From contig NC_080418.1 in the NCBI RefSeq assembly GCF_029873635.1, positions 9,691,062-9,755,061 of the forward strand: a DNA stretch of 64,000 nucleotides. The letters run 5' to 3'. The DNA is from Malania oleifera. Its lineage: Eukaryota; Streptophyta; Magnoliopsida; Santalales; Ximeniaceae. A program made the translations under genes and the position numbers. Shown here in pieces: positions 11,710 to 23,516 of this stretch (the first letter of the stretch is position 1; every line of letters begins with the position of its first letter). The notes under the pieces are model-generated. The model did not search any database and had not been told where the DNA came from. It saw only the letters and a program-made list of their open reading frames with translations.

Positions 11710-11920
11710 ACCCCAGGGTGTGGTTCAGGTGGTAGTGCGGGTTGTAGGAGTACCTTTCACGAGGTCAAGTGTTTAAACCCTTCTGAACTCGTTTCCGTCT
11801 CTGGACTCTTGAATTTACCCTCCCTTTGGAGTTGTGGGGTCAACTTCAAAGGGCGCAAGATTAGTCACGTGGACCGTAAAACGGACGCGTGGATACCCAT
11901 TGCGTATTCCAAAAAAAAAA
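11710..11920 (+). mobile_element. tRNA-derived SINE with clear target duplication
   Basis: An A box (GTGGTTCAGGTGGTAGTGC) near the 5' end and a B box (GGTCAAGTGTTTAAACCC) about 35 bp later mark a Pol III promoter. The element ends in an A11 tail at about 11920. It is flanked by near-identical direct repeats AACATGACCCGCCCCA (11693-11708 and 11922-11937), a long target duplication of the kind LINE machinery makes. This is a well-bounded SINE; its tail is A-rich, unlike the T-rich tails at 9410 and 24950, so it is a different family. Confidence 0.85.
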
Positions 11921-11939
11921 AAACATGACCCGCCCCACA

Positions 11940-13600
11940 ATTAACTCTTAATAAATTAAGGGGTGACCTTTGGGTGGAGTCTAATTTTTATTTTTTTTAA
12001 AATAAAAGTGTGGTAGTAATAAAATCCGATCCAAGCATAAGAATGAAAACTATTCTTCCACTAGCAACGGTATTTTTACGATCTCATAAAAATAACACTT
12101 ACTATTCTAAAACCACAATATTTGTCACATTAATATCTTTTAATTGTTCAAATTTTAACTTTTTTTACAATTTCAATTTAAAAATTTATAGCTCATTTTG
12201 ATTCGATGGAATAGCTATTCATTGGAATAATATGGAATACATTTTAAGTTTTGGAAATCAAGGAAATAATTATTTTTACATATTTCTAATTATTTAATTT
12301 AACATATAATGAGAAATGAATAAATATTTGCATGATGAAATTTGGAAATAGCTATTTCTTGTTTATTATTTATTATGGACTCATAAAATATTTTACATTA
12401 TTATTTATTTTACATTAACAACATAATTTTTTATATAACTAATTGTACTAGCTTATTAAAACTAATCCCTTTCTAGGAATAGGCATTCCACAAACTAGGG
12501 TCGTCTTGTATCACTGTCACAAATTAGAGAACTCAAAACTAAAGCCAGAAATATAAACTAAAAACTAGAAACTAGCAATCTGTTTAATTAACATTTATAA
12601 AATTAATACAAATTAAAAACTTAATTAGTAAATTTCTCATTTTCATATTTAAATCAAAATATCATAAAAATATGATTAAAATAATAAAATTACAAATAAT
12701 ACACATAAAATGTATCACTATAATAAAAATAAAATTTATTCTAATTATTTTACTTAGTTGTTATACTTTCAAAATTTATTTTACAAAAAAAAAAAATTAT
12801 ATTAGACATGGCAATTGAAAAATAATAAAAATACATTGTAATTGACTTTATTATTGTTTTTTAAAATTTATGTATATTTTTATTTTAATTATATTTAAAT
12901 TTATATGATCATTGTAATTTTTATTTTAATTTAAAGGTGTATAAAATAAATAATTTAATCCAAAAAAAAGTATTCCTAGATATAAAAATGTTTAGCAATA
13001 GGTTGTCAAACTAACTAAAAATCATAAAATCTGATTTTCAATTTTTTGACAAATAATTAAAAACCAGCAACAAAAATAGAAAATTAACAACATAAACAAG
13101 CGTGTTTTTATAATTTATTTATTTTTTTATTGTGGAGAAACAAAAACAGAAAATAACGTAATAATGTGCCAAACAAACCATAGCAGTTGTTAACAAATAC
13201 AAACATTAAAATACAATACAAACTTAACAGACCATATATTTTCTTTTTCCCTCCACAATGCTTAGCATTTGAATTTGTTACATGTACAATAACAATGGTA
13301 GCTGCATGCAGTTTGGCTAAATCGATCCCCTCCTCAGCTTACACTGTCCTAAACGAAGCAGTTATTATTACACATAAAAGGGGCAAAGATACCACTTTGC
13401 AGAGCAGCAAGCAATGGATGAAACCAAACAAAGTCAGAGATCCTAAAATATTTGAGCCTTCTTGGGCAACAAGACCAAAATCCTTCATTGTTCCGAAGAA
13501 TAATTTTGAGCCAGGGGCCTGCAGAGAAAAAGAAAATTGTGTGTAAAAAAACATTCTACCTTAATAATTCCCAACCAAAGCAAGTAATTAAATTAGTTAC
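11940..13600. other. AT-rich intergenic stretch downstream of elongin C
   Basis: No gene is recognised. The part nearest 13680 (about 13190-13680) is less AT-rich and probably holds the 3' untranslated region of the elongin C gene, which is read leftwards. Confidence 0.5.
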
Positions 13601-13681
13601 GTCGCATAAGGCAAGATTTGAAGTGGGAAACTTACAATTCCAAAGAGACTAGCCCCCCAAGAAGGACGAATTGTGGTTCAT

Positions 13682-16600
13682 TCAAGTATGAAGATAATTG
13701 GCAGCCATCATCAACTCCAGAGTCAGTTCAGGTTCAATGTGGAACTCCGTCTCCTTTCCACTGGCAAGAGAAGCATTTCCGAGTCAAAAGAAGAGAAAAT
13801 CAAGGTATTGATGACATAAGAAATTTGTACTCACAAGCGTAAGTCATAATACACGAGCATATTCAAGACAGTCTATGAGGGCCAAAATGCTTAAGATTCA
13901 GTTTTGTCAGTCTAACTGGAATAGTGCACTCCAGTCAAAGAAAAGTAACCTGTGCCACTTTCAGTAAATAGATATTACCCCACTGCTGTAATAAAAATGT
14001 TCTTCTTTATAACCAAAAACTAGTATATTAATAGGCTTCTACAATTTTGGTGCTGCAAACAATGGCCAAAGAGATGGGAAGAGAAGCATGCAGACGCAGA
14101 GAGAGAGGCAACAGGTCCAAAAATGCAATCAGGAGAGAATACCACCCTTCTTGCCCTTTCCTAGAATACATCATTCTAGACTTCCAGTTGATAGCTAAAA
14201 ATGAAGCTAAGATAGCTAAAATAAAGTGATTGTTACTTCAACCTAGTTTCCAGGAACAGCATAGACATACAAGCAAACAATAAATGCAGGAAACAGTATA
14301 GTTTTGCATGGTTTAGAGCTTCAGATTCTCAATATTTTTTAAAAAATAAAAAATAAAGAAAAAGAAAAGAAGCCACCATAGAAAACTTAAGGGCCTGTAT
14401 TATTATGCAAAACAGTTTCTATTTCCCTCGCCTTATTTTCTGAAAAACTACAAAAATGCCACCTTGTTTTCTAATTTCCCAAACTTAGTATGGAGAACTT
14501 AGAAAACAATAAAAATGATAGGAGCTCGGAAAACAACTAAAAATGTAGGCTAAATTTCTGAAAATTAGTGCTAGGAACTGTTAAATACAAATACTGCAAT
14601 ATTTCAATGATTCTTTTCCAGCAAACTTGGTGCGCACAACAACAACGAAATAAGAACACGTGGCAGAAGACTAAACACACCCATGTTGTCAAAAAGCATT
14701 GTTTTTAAATTGTTCGTACAAACACTTTTGCGTAACTTGAGAATCACATGTATTATCAAAAACAGAGAAGATGCTCTAGCAAACAACTAAACTATGGCAT
14801 GTTCACAGAGCTCGCAATAATAAAAATTTGTCATCTCCTAGTGTTTGGTGTATCATATAATATAAAGGGGCGATATCCAACGAGGTTACAACATGCAGGA
14901 AATAAAATAATAATAAAAAGGTAAAAGTGTAAAATCTAATCACCCATATGCAGTATGTTGCTTTGGATATTTAAAATCGGCAGAACTAGAAAACATATTC
15001 CCTTTGGAAATTTTACTAGGGCTGTTTTCAGCAAAAAATACCCAACTAGTAGAATGAATCAACTTCTGTGTCATATCCAACTGCATCATAACACAGGCAG
15101 CCAAAGCCACTAACCAACAAATTTCTTCATATCCAAACAGATTTTGAGTAAGAATTAGTACGGTATGGAAGGAAAGAACAGCATAATAATGCCCAAATGG
15201 TTTTCCTAAGTATGATCAGTTAGTTAAGAAGGTACACTGAGTGTTAAAGGTCTAAAACATTATCATTTGTACCATACTACAGAAATTGGGGGAGGGGGGA
15301 AAAAGGGGAAAACATAAAGCAAAACCGAGCAAAAAATTGAATATTATCTCCATCTACAAAGACATTAGCATCTTTATGGCTGATCATTTCAGGTTGATAG
15401 AAAATCAAGCTCAGACCCACGAAAAACTAACATGTTCACATGCATGCTGCAAACAAAACAAATGAATTAAAATTAAAAATATTGTAGGTGGGGAAGATAA
15501 GAACCTGGCAAATTGAAGGTGCCAGTGAAAGTACTGGCAAATCTTCTCAAGAATATTGGTGCTAATCTCAGGGAAAGTGACTTCTCCATGCTCCGTCTCG
15601 GCGAAACCCCCTACGACATATCAAAACAACTCATTAAATCAGAAGCCTCAAACTATCCTCTGCATACAAGAATTGTATTTGTGCCTGAGGCATCTCAAAA
15701 CAACTCGCCACATCTAAGCCATATAATTGTGCCTAGGAAAGTTGTTTTTGATATTGAGTCACAATGAAATAAAAGCATCCAAGAATCAAGATTCAGATTT
15801 CTTGTCTTCTCATTTCCCACATTTTCTCAGCAACCAACCAAAATCACTCAAAAATTTAAAATTCAGATTTCATTTCTTCTCCTTTCCTGCATTTTCTCAG
15901 CAATTAAACAAATACTAACATGGCATTGCTTGTAATAATTGAAGGATTTACAAATCACGCCATTTGTAATTCGTGTTCTTCGTTAATTTGGTGCTTGGAA
16001 TACAAAGGAAAGGAACTGACTAGAATCACATTTCAAAATATATAATATTACCAAAAAAAAAAATCTGATGTGGTGCGAATTGGGAATGAAATACAGTTAT
16101 TATCCCAATTTATAAGTCCTCCTTCAACTGTTATTTAAGTAAGTCCACAAATTTTTCCATTTGCAACCCAAGCAAAAAGATTCAATGAAATTCACTTAGA
16201 AAGTTAGACTTTATCCATTCCGAGTATCTTTATTGGATTTTCTAAATGAACTGAACTGAAACAATTTATTTTTAACTATGATTCCAAGCATAGTGTACAT
16301 CTAAGCCATCAAGTTGCGCCGAAGAAGGGATTTTTAATAAACAGGTCGAAATGAACAAAAGAAAAAACTTAAAACTCAATATTCTGATTCCTTTCCTGAT
16401 CATTTCCTGCATTATATCAGCAACAAAACCAAAAACACCCAAAAAAAGAACACGTAGATTACATTTCCCGCATTTTCTCAGCAGCCAAACGAGGATCGCC
16501 ACATCTAAGCCATATTACTGTTCCTAAGAAGAAAGATTATTCGTATAATCGAGTCTCGGAGAACCCAAAAACACTCAAAAATCATTATTCAGACTTCTCT

Positions 16601-16834
16601 TATTCTCATTTCCCGCATTTTGTCCGCTAGCAAACAAAGTTCACTCAAGAACCCTAGTTTTTACTCGGAAAAGAACGAACGAAACGAAAGGGCAACAGAA
16701 TATAGAGAGCGATGAGACCTACCTGGGGAAGTGAGCATATTGCGGATGGTCTGAGAAACCATAGCTGCCTTCTTATCGATCACGAATTCGAAACCCTCGG
16801 CGCTGATCAGCTTCACGGTATCTTCTTTCTTCAT
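13682..16834 (-). CDS. ELC: Elongin C (SKP1/BTB-fold subunit), three exons, complete
   Basis: The exons on the minus strand are 16723-16834, 15505-15610 and 13682-13760, giving 98 aa. Introns of 1112 and 1744 bp have GT donors and AG acceptors, and the reading frame joins exactly (phases 1 and 2). The protein starts MKKEDTVKLISAEGFEF, continues IRNMLTSPGGFAETEHGEV and ILEKICQYFHWHLQFA, and ends LTLELMMAANYLHT, matching plant elongin C along its whole length and at the usual size of about 97 aa. It takes the SKP1-like POZ fold and, by family knowledge, pairs with elongin A-type or BC-box proteins in transcription elongation and cullin ligase complexes. The start is the ATG at 16834; an in-frame GTG nine bases upstream is not a start. 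Confidence 0.95.
15720..16640. repeat. Degenerate repeats in elongin C intron 1
   Basis: At least four segments (about 15780-15850, 15850-15910, 16375-16490 and 16560-16635) share blocks such as TTCAGATTTC, TTTCCCGCATTTTCTCAGCA and CACTCAAAAA. They are diverged and unevenly spaced. They look like an old local tandem duplication inside the intron; no coding signal is present. Confidence 0.45.
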
Positions 16835-16970
16835 CTTTTCCACCTCTCTGCGAATGCTTCAATCTCCGTCGAACGACCCCATCGTTCTCGAGTATTGCCT
16901 GTGGAATAAAGGACCTGGGGCGAGTGATGATTGCTAGCATCTAAAACGATGTCGTTTGATTAATTTTGTA
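16835..16970 (-). promoter_or_regulatory. Probable elongin C promoter / 5' UTR
   Basis: This GC-richer stretch precedes the start codon. It contains the near-palindrome AAACGATGTCGTTT (about 16944-16957), similar to the AAACGACGTCGTTT-type motif often met just upstream of plant housekeeping genes. No clear TATA box is visible, as in many housekeeping promoters. Confidence 0.4.
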
Positions 16971-17139
16971 AGAGAAGTAAGAACCCCATTTACTCAAGTT
17001 TTGCTAATTATCTCCACGCTTCAAGAAACTGTTTCTGTAAAATTAAAATAATTTAGAAATTCAAAAAATTATACGTAAAGTATTTCAAAAAAGGTTTTTA
17101 CTATTCTATATATATTGAATACTTCTATATTTATTTGGC

Positions 17140-17450
17140 ATTTAGAGATTTAACAAAAAGACAAAACCTCTTTTGAAGTTTCAAAATTTTTATTAACCTC
17201 CCCTTAGGTTTAAAATTTTCACAGATCTTTCTTAAGGTTTGTTAAAAAGATATAAACTTTCTCTCAAAATACTTGTCTTTTTGTAAAATATAATGGGAGA
17301 TTCATATCTTTTCGACAAATCTCATGGAAGGTTTTTGAAATTCTTAAAATTTTAAGAATGGTTCTTAAAAAAAATTGAAATTTAAGAAAACGTCAGTATC
17401 TTTTCATCAAACCTTAAGGGAGGTTAATGTCTTTTGATTTTTTTTTTTTA
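17140..17450. repeat. Possible small foldback repeat
   Basis: The left side has ATTAACCTCCCCTTAGGTTT and AAAAAGATATAAAC; the right side has, in opposite orientation, CCTTAAGGGAGGTTAATG and GTATCTTTTCAT. This suggests an imperfect foldback element of about 300 bp. Ends and target duplication cannot be fixed by eye. Confidence 0.3.
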
Positions 17451-18146
17451 AATAATAGGATTTTTTCTTCACTTCAACTATTCATTTCGGTCAACATATT
17501 TTTGACATTCTTCACTCTACATGATTTTTTTTATAACTTCAATGGCTATTATCTATTTTTCAAATTAGGTATAACATTGCATCTAATATAGAATTCAAGA
17601 AACTAAAAAATGTACTATTTTAAAAATTATAATGAATACGGATGAATTCAATTCGTAAGTCAACGTTTACTTTTAGAAAAAAAGACGAACAAAATATAGA
17701 TGGGACTAAAAACTGAATGCAAGTAACACCCAACCACTCTCAGTGAAAAAAAAAAACATTACTTTATAAACTTTTAATAAAATCAAGCCATAAATCTATG
17801 CAAAATTGTTGTTTAAGTCCTAAACCTCAAAATATTTATTTATTTATTTATTTTGCTTGAAGATGTGAGGATAAGAGTTGCTTTGTTTTTTTTTCCCTTT
17901 TTACTGCTTAACTTTTATTTAGAAGATACAATCAAACTTAACTTGAATAAAAGTAATTAATATAGGTGAGTGTCATTAATGTTTTTCATTAACTATTTCA
18001 ATAAAAGATGTTATTTCTACCGTTACGGTAATAAATTTATTTAATAGCACACCTTAACAGTGAAATAAATTTATTTAATTAGCATACGGTTAACACCGAA
18101 GGCTTTGATATTCTTTACTTTTAAAATAAAAACTTTGGGATGAATT
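17451..18146. other. AT-rich intergenic stretch
   Basis: No gene or recognisable element. It forms the left flank of the transposon nest. Confidence 0.5.
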
Positions 18147-18469
18147 TGTTGATTTTTTGAGTCCAATTATTTTGATGCTGACAAAACACCAGTATCTTAT
18201 GTACGTATTTAATATGTGAACATATTTAAATTTCAGCACACATAAGGAAATGGAAAATGGAAGCCATAATTGAACTTAAAAATTCACATCATCTAGCATA
18301 TTCCAAGAAGGCAATAGAGTAAAGATGAAGAAAAAGACTTATATTTTTAATTTGTAATGCATTTTGTTTTATATTTGGTCTGTAATAATGCATAACATGC
18401 ATAATGTGAATAATAAGCTCAACATGAACATAGATTGACCATAGGGAACCAAATCACCGTAGGGTACTC

Positions 18470-18960
18470 TTCGGTCGACCGACGTCGGATTTTTAGGGTT
18501 AACTCAAAGACCATAGATTGACTTTAAGTCCCCAAACGTCATGTGACAAGGCCCCTGTAACTTAGAAATTACAATTATGTGAACAGGGGTGGCTTTAAAT
18601 GTCAATTGGGACTTAAATGCACATTTTTAGTGTGTTCGGTCGACCAAACCCAAACCTACATAGACTATTCAGTCGACCGAACCTCCTAGGGTCAACAGGT
18701 TGACTATTCAGTCGATCATTTTTAAAATCAACTTGAACGGTCTGATCGACCGAACCCTTAGTTCAAATTGGATATGGTCGACCGAACCTTAAAATTTGGT
18801 CAACCGAACATACCTTGGTCGACCGAACTTCAGAGGGTTCAAAATCATCTTAATATGGTCAACCAAAACCTTAGTTCAAAAATACCTCGATCGACTGAAC
18901 TCAGTAGTATGGTAGATTGAACCTTGAATATGGTCGACCGAATCTTGAATATGGTGGAGC
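18470..18960 (+). promoter_or_regulatory. Array of GGTCGACC palindromes in the copia LTR
   Basis: About ten copies or near-copies of (T)CGGTCGACCGAAC occur in about 490 bp, in the U3 region upstream of the TATA box. Many copies differ by changes of the CG to TG or CA kind. The matching array in the second LTR is at about 52740-53090. Confidence 0.65.
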
Positions 18961-19386
18961 AAACCCCTCGGGTTGGTCAATTTTTTACCACAGGTAAACG
19001 AGGTTAAGTTTAATTAAACATCATTAATCTTTTTCTAAAATGACATTCGTATCCCCAACGGTCATATTTTTCCCCAAGTCTATATATGCCCATTCATTTG
19101 TCTTAATTAGTATGAGATTAGAAAAATCATTAAGAAAAATTCTCTCAAACTTTTATACTCATTTTTTATGCTCTCTTTATTATTACTTTAAAAAATCTAT
19201 CTTCAAGAGAGCATTATATTTATTTTGGACATTTGTTTTTACAGATCATATTGTTTACTCTCATATCTTGTTTATTCTTTCAAATATTATTTTTTAAAGT
19301 AAATCAAAATTTTCTTCATATATATTCATTGATATACATCTTTGGAGATACTTGTTTATTGCTTGTGAATCTTGCACACATACTGC

Positions 19387-19580
19387 AAGTTTTTTTTTTT
19401 CCATTTTATTATTATTTTATAATAAAATATTTAAAAATACTTTATTTGAAAAAAAAAAATCCCATTATAAGGCTTACGTAATCTTGCAGGACTATCCTAT
19501 GACATTTAAAAGGGTAGGCACATTTGTGTGGTGACACGTGGGCTAAATCTCGCAGGATGGTCTTGCGAGATTTGCATGGA
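19387..19580 (+). repeat. Left terminal inverted repeat of the Pack-MULE
   Basis: This pairs in inverted orientation with 41935-42113. Matching blocks include CCATTTTA, TAATAAAATATT, ATACTTTA, GCTTACGTAATCT, GCAGGA and AAATCTCG. It also contains its own nested inverted motif ATCTCGCAGGATGG/GGTCTTGCGAGAT (19546-19572). Confidence 0.65.
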
Positions 19581-19932
19581 TTTTTGCACGCGTGTTTTCC
19601 CCCCTCCCCCATTAGCAGCTATTCTGAAATCTCATTTCATCTCTATTCTTTGTTTGATTCCCACTCACTCGCTTTTCCCCATCACCTCATTACTTCTTTA
19701 GTGTAAACAGCTTTATCTCTATAGAAGATAAGCTCCCAGATTTGCAGATCCGCGGCAGATTTGAATGTCTCGCTGAGCTAGAAATGGTGATCTATCTCCA
19801 ACGTCGAAGAAGATGGTGGCACCGACAAAGGTGACTGAGACAACGACGTCTAAACCCTGCAACTAAAAATAGAGCAAAAAAAATGATTTCATCAATGTAT
19901 ATCTCTGGCTCTGGCATGGAAATTTGGCAAAG

Positions 19933-20034
19933 GCTGGGGAGACCATTGATCTCAGCAGCAATGAGTTTGTTGAAATTTTGGGGCTTGATGGCTACTTCAT
20001 ACTTGAACTCTTCCGGGGCGCTGCTAAATACTAG
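19933..20034 (+). pseudogene. DUF247 (UPF0481) gene fragment captured by the Pack-MULE
   Basis: In one frame the sequence reads AGETIDLSSNEFVEILGLDG and then YFILELFRGAAKY followed by a stop. This matches the conserved core of plant DUF247 proteins, which have (I)DLSSDEFVEMMxLDGCFIIELFRK in this position. Only about 33 codons are left, with no other DUF247 block on either side, so it is a captured exon piece and not a working gene. DUF247 proteins are membrane-associated plant proteins, some of which act in self-incompatibility; no role is inferred for this piece. Confidence 0.7.
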
Positions 20035-22004
20035 AGAGGTTCATGCGGCTCATGGTGTCACGCCCCAAACCCGTAGGTGGGTCCCAGGTGTGAATTTAAG
20101 TAACCTAACCTGTCTCTGTATCAATTTAAACATACATGATACCACATACAAAGAGGGTCCGACCCCGTGGGGTGAACGGAAACCCTATATACATACGTAT
20201 AATCCTCCATACTCATCAAAATACACAACGAAATATGGTCTTTTATACATAACCAATATCATACCAGAGTCTATACTAACAAGCTAGGATATACATTCCC
20301 ATAATACAAAACATACCCTAGGTGTCTACAAAACTATCCTGACGACCTGGATACCAAAACCTGTACCTAGCTAGTACTAGCAATAGCTACGACTGTAACA
20401 CCCCGACCCCGAGGGGCCTGGGATATTAACTTTTTACTACTAATTTACAGCGGAAGCAAAATAAACTCAATTTTTATTAAACCAGAGCACTAATATTCCA
20501 TATTACAATCATTTATTTCAAAAGAAGGAAAATTACACAAACATAAATATCTGAAACCATACTAATATTTCTAATCAATCTTTATTTTTCTAATCCCCAC
20601 CCGCATGCTTGTTAAGCCTGATTTCTGACATGTCCTTCAGAGTTATCTGAAATAAAATATGATTGGGGTGAGACGACGCTCAGTAAGTAAATAAGATTAT
20701 TATTAGTGTGTGGCCAAAATGAGTTTTTAAAGAATTTCGTAAAACAATAATGAATACTATAACTTCAAGATTTCTTTTAGAATAAACATAAATTTAACAA
20801 TTTCTGCATAAAACTTTTGTCATCAATTTCAACAGTAAATTTTTAAATCATATACTATAACTGCTAAATTAAACTTTTAACTTTAAAACTGTAAAAATAT
20901 TTAATGATAAACATACATATACTTTTCCTTATACGTTTTCCTTAGATCGTCATATAAGCACCAAAATGATCCTTTTCACGTAAACTTACACTTTTCCTTC
21001 AAATTATCAGTAACTTTGTACACGTAATTAAATATGTATAAACATATATTGTAAAAACCACCCTTAGGCCTGTTTGCCGTAAGTCATGTTTACCCCCATG
21101 ACTGGGTTGTGCGGTCCGAAGACTGGACTTAGCTGGCTGGCCGACCAAACTAAATCAACGTACGTAAACTTTAAGTGAGATTTTCCTTATTAAGTCCTGG
21201 ACTTAAACCAGGTGTGCACTCAGGAGAAATCCACTAACATAAATAACCACTCTGTAAACAGTGTGGGTGCACTCTGATCCGTATAAACTTTAAGCTGCGG
21301 TACCGAGCATCTGTAACTTTGAACTTTCGTTGCCATAAGGGGTTTGAAAATCATCTTATTATCATTTATGCAATTTAAAATAATATCGTGAAAATCTTAT
21401 CTTTACTCATATTTACATAAAAAATGTAACGTAGAAATAAACTCATGCCACACAATTTTTGTGTTAAAAATATATATATAATTTTATTTTTGAATAGAAA
21501 GAAATGCTGAAAATTTACCCGAGGGGATTGGAACATTTCTTAACCCAAAAATAGATGCAAGTATATTAAAGATAGAACTGGTATAATTAAATATGCGTGA
21601 AAATAAACTCATGAAAATTTTGTGGAACTAATTGACATAATTAAAATTTACGTACAAAATAAGCTCGGGTATGAATTTAAAATAAAAAGAAACTAACATA
21701 ATCAAAATTTACTTACAAATAAACTCGGGTATAAATTTTGAATAAAAATACTAACATAATCAAATTTACTTACAAATAAACTCGGGTATAAATTTTGAAT
21801 AAAAATACTAACATAATCAAATTTACTTACCTTCTTCTTTTACTGTGTGCTACGAACACAATAATTATCTTTAAGAAATGAGATCGGAAAAAGTGGGTGA
21901 TTAAGAATTTATTCAAAAATTCTCTCTCCACCACAAATTCTTTCACTCACTAATCCTTCTCTTCCTTGGAAAATTGTTGTGAAAAATCAAGGTTGAGAGC
22001 TCCC

Positions 22005-22012
22005 TATTTATA
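22005..22012 (-). promoter_or_regulatory. TATA box in the LTR of the homeobox-bearing element
   Basis: CCTATAAATAGGGAG on the minus strand is a strong plant TATA box (the same sequence lies at 27766-27773 in the other LTR). It sits about 1.2 kb inside the LTR, so U3 is about 1.2 kb and R/U5 about 1.6 kb. Confidence 0.65.
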
Positions 22013-22507
22013 GGAAAATTTTGGGGAAGAAATAGAATTTATAAAAGTGTGGGGAGATGGGTGAAATTAAAATTTTTAAAAATTAAAGAATGGGCAAGGG
22101 ATGGGCAAGGTATGGGTTGTGTGGAGGCTATTTGGGAGTGCTTGCCACCATTCCCACTAAATAAATTTTTAATTAATTACTTACCTAATTAATTAATCCA
22201 TTACCTAACTAATTATTTTATTATTTTATTATTTTTTCTTAATCATTATTATCATTATTATTATCATTGTTATTAATTTTAAACTTGAGTGGAGGCCATT
22301 TGGGAGTGCTTGCCACCATTCTCACTAAATAAATTTTTAATTAATTACTTACCTTATTAATTAATCCATTACCTAACTAATTATTTATTATTTTATTATT
22401 TTTCTTAATCATTATTATTATCATTGTTATTAATTTTAAACTATATTTATTATTTAATTTATTTTATTTAATTGTTGAACAAGAATTAAATTTAAATTTT
22501 AAAAACT

Positions 22508-22860
22508 CATGTGGGCCCCACATGGTCTTGTGGGCCCCATGTAGTCTTGTGGGCCCCACACAATTTCGAGACCCAAATGGATCGTACGTAATTCCAATAA
22601 CTCTTATACGATTTTATGCATCCTGCATAGTTTTGAGACTTGTGAAAACCTTCATATGGTTTCGGGACTCATGTGGGCCCCACACAGTCTTGTGGGCCCC
22701 GCATAGGATACCTATATTATTATTATTTTATCATATATTTCTTCAAATTATATCAGTTAAAACATTGTTTTATGTACTCATTTACGTATATAAACAGTGT
22801 CTTATGGCTCCGGGACTCATATGGACCCCACATAGTCTTGTGGGCCCCACATATGATACC
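22508..22860. promoter_or_regulatory. Array of GTGGGCCCCAC palindromes in U3
   Basis: About seven full or near copies of GTGGGCCCCA(C) occur in 350 bp, spaced unevenly. GTGGGNCC is the known core bound by plant TCP transcription factors, and TGGGCC is the site II element; binding here is inferred. The same array is at 28268-28620, and a reduced one lies in the related solo LTR at 32450-32580. Confidence 0.6.
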
Positions 22861-23155
22861 TATATTATTATCATCTTATTATGTATTTCTACAAATTATG
22901 TCTGTCAAAACACTATTTTATGTATATATACTTATTTACGTATACAAATAGTGTCTATCCTGTTTATCCTATGAAATTCCATTTTGACCAGGCCGACCTC
23001 TAGGGAGCGACTGAGCCGCAATGGTCTCTGAGCACTCGCTAAGACAAGGTCTTTCTTAGGCATCAAACATGGAATCAAGGATCCTACAGAAAAACACTTC
23101 TGTATTGATATTAACTTAATGACTATTTTTATTATTTTATTATTATTGTACTTTA

Positions 23156-23159
<4 letters not shown>

Positions 23160-23208
<49 letters not shown>
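23160..23208. repeat. AT microsatellite in LTR
   Basis: A perfect (AT)n run of about 50 bp. The corresponding run in the partner LTR (28921-28940) is about 20 bp, so the tract length has changed since insertion. Confidence 0.85.
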
Positions 23209-23211
<3 letters not shown>

Positions 23212-23221
23212 GGTCATCACA

Positions 23222-23260
23222 ATCTCCCCTCCTTATAAAAATTTCGTCCTCGAAATTTGC
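23222..23260 (-). other. Polypurine tract and conserved Tekay-type end of the internal region
   Basis: The minus strand reads CGAGGACGAAATTTTTATAA then GGAGGGGAGAT immediately before the LTR. The same sequence, slightly changed, precedes the 3' LTRs at 34933-34975 and 49851-49888. It primes plus-strand synthesis in this family. Confidence 0.75.
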
Positions 23261-23516
23261 TAATTTAAAATGAGTACTGTATAACTGGTTTGCGCTATTA
23301 GAAAGAGTAAATCGATTAATGATTTAATTAAGTCTTAGAATAGATTAAGAGTCAATTTGACGAAGTATTTTATTTTGGGAATTGAAGTGTGAATCGTCGG
23401 TCTAATAGTGGTTGAAATGGAAAAGAAATTCAGAAGATGTGGAAAAGGATAATTATATATATGTATATATATTATACATGTCCTATAAATAAATAAAAAT
23501 ATACGAGATCTGGCCT

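Larger units (their letters stand above)
20394..23221 (-). repeat. 3' LTR of the homeobox-bearing element
   Basis: This 2828-bp LTR is nearly identical to 26155-28953. It contains the TATA box (TATAAATAGGG on the minus strand, 22003-22012), an array of GTGGGCCCCAC palindromes (22508-22860) and an (AT)n run (23160-23208) that is about 30 bp longer than in the other LTR and explains most of the length difference. Short tandem units of about 60 bp (ACTCGGGTATAAATTTTGAA) lie at 21660-21830. Confidence 0.92.

Noticed and set aside
16835-16843. Longer elongin C start (three extra residues)
   Set aside because: The upstream codon is GTG, not ATG; the ATG at 16834 gives the normal plant N-terminus MKKEDTV.
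22522-22974. Open frame of 150 aa rich in WAP/GPH repeats, repeated at 28284-28736
   Set aside because: It is only the translation of the GTGGGCCCCAC palindrome array inside the two LTRs; it has no protein features and is not conserved in the older solo LTR.
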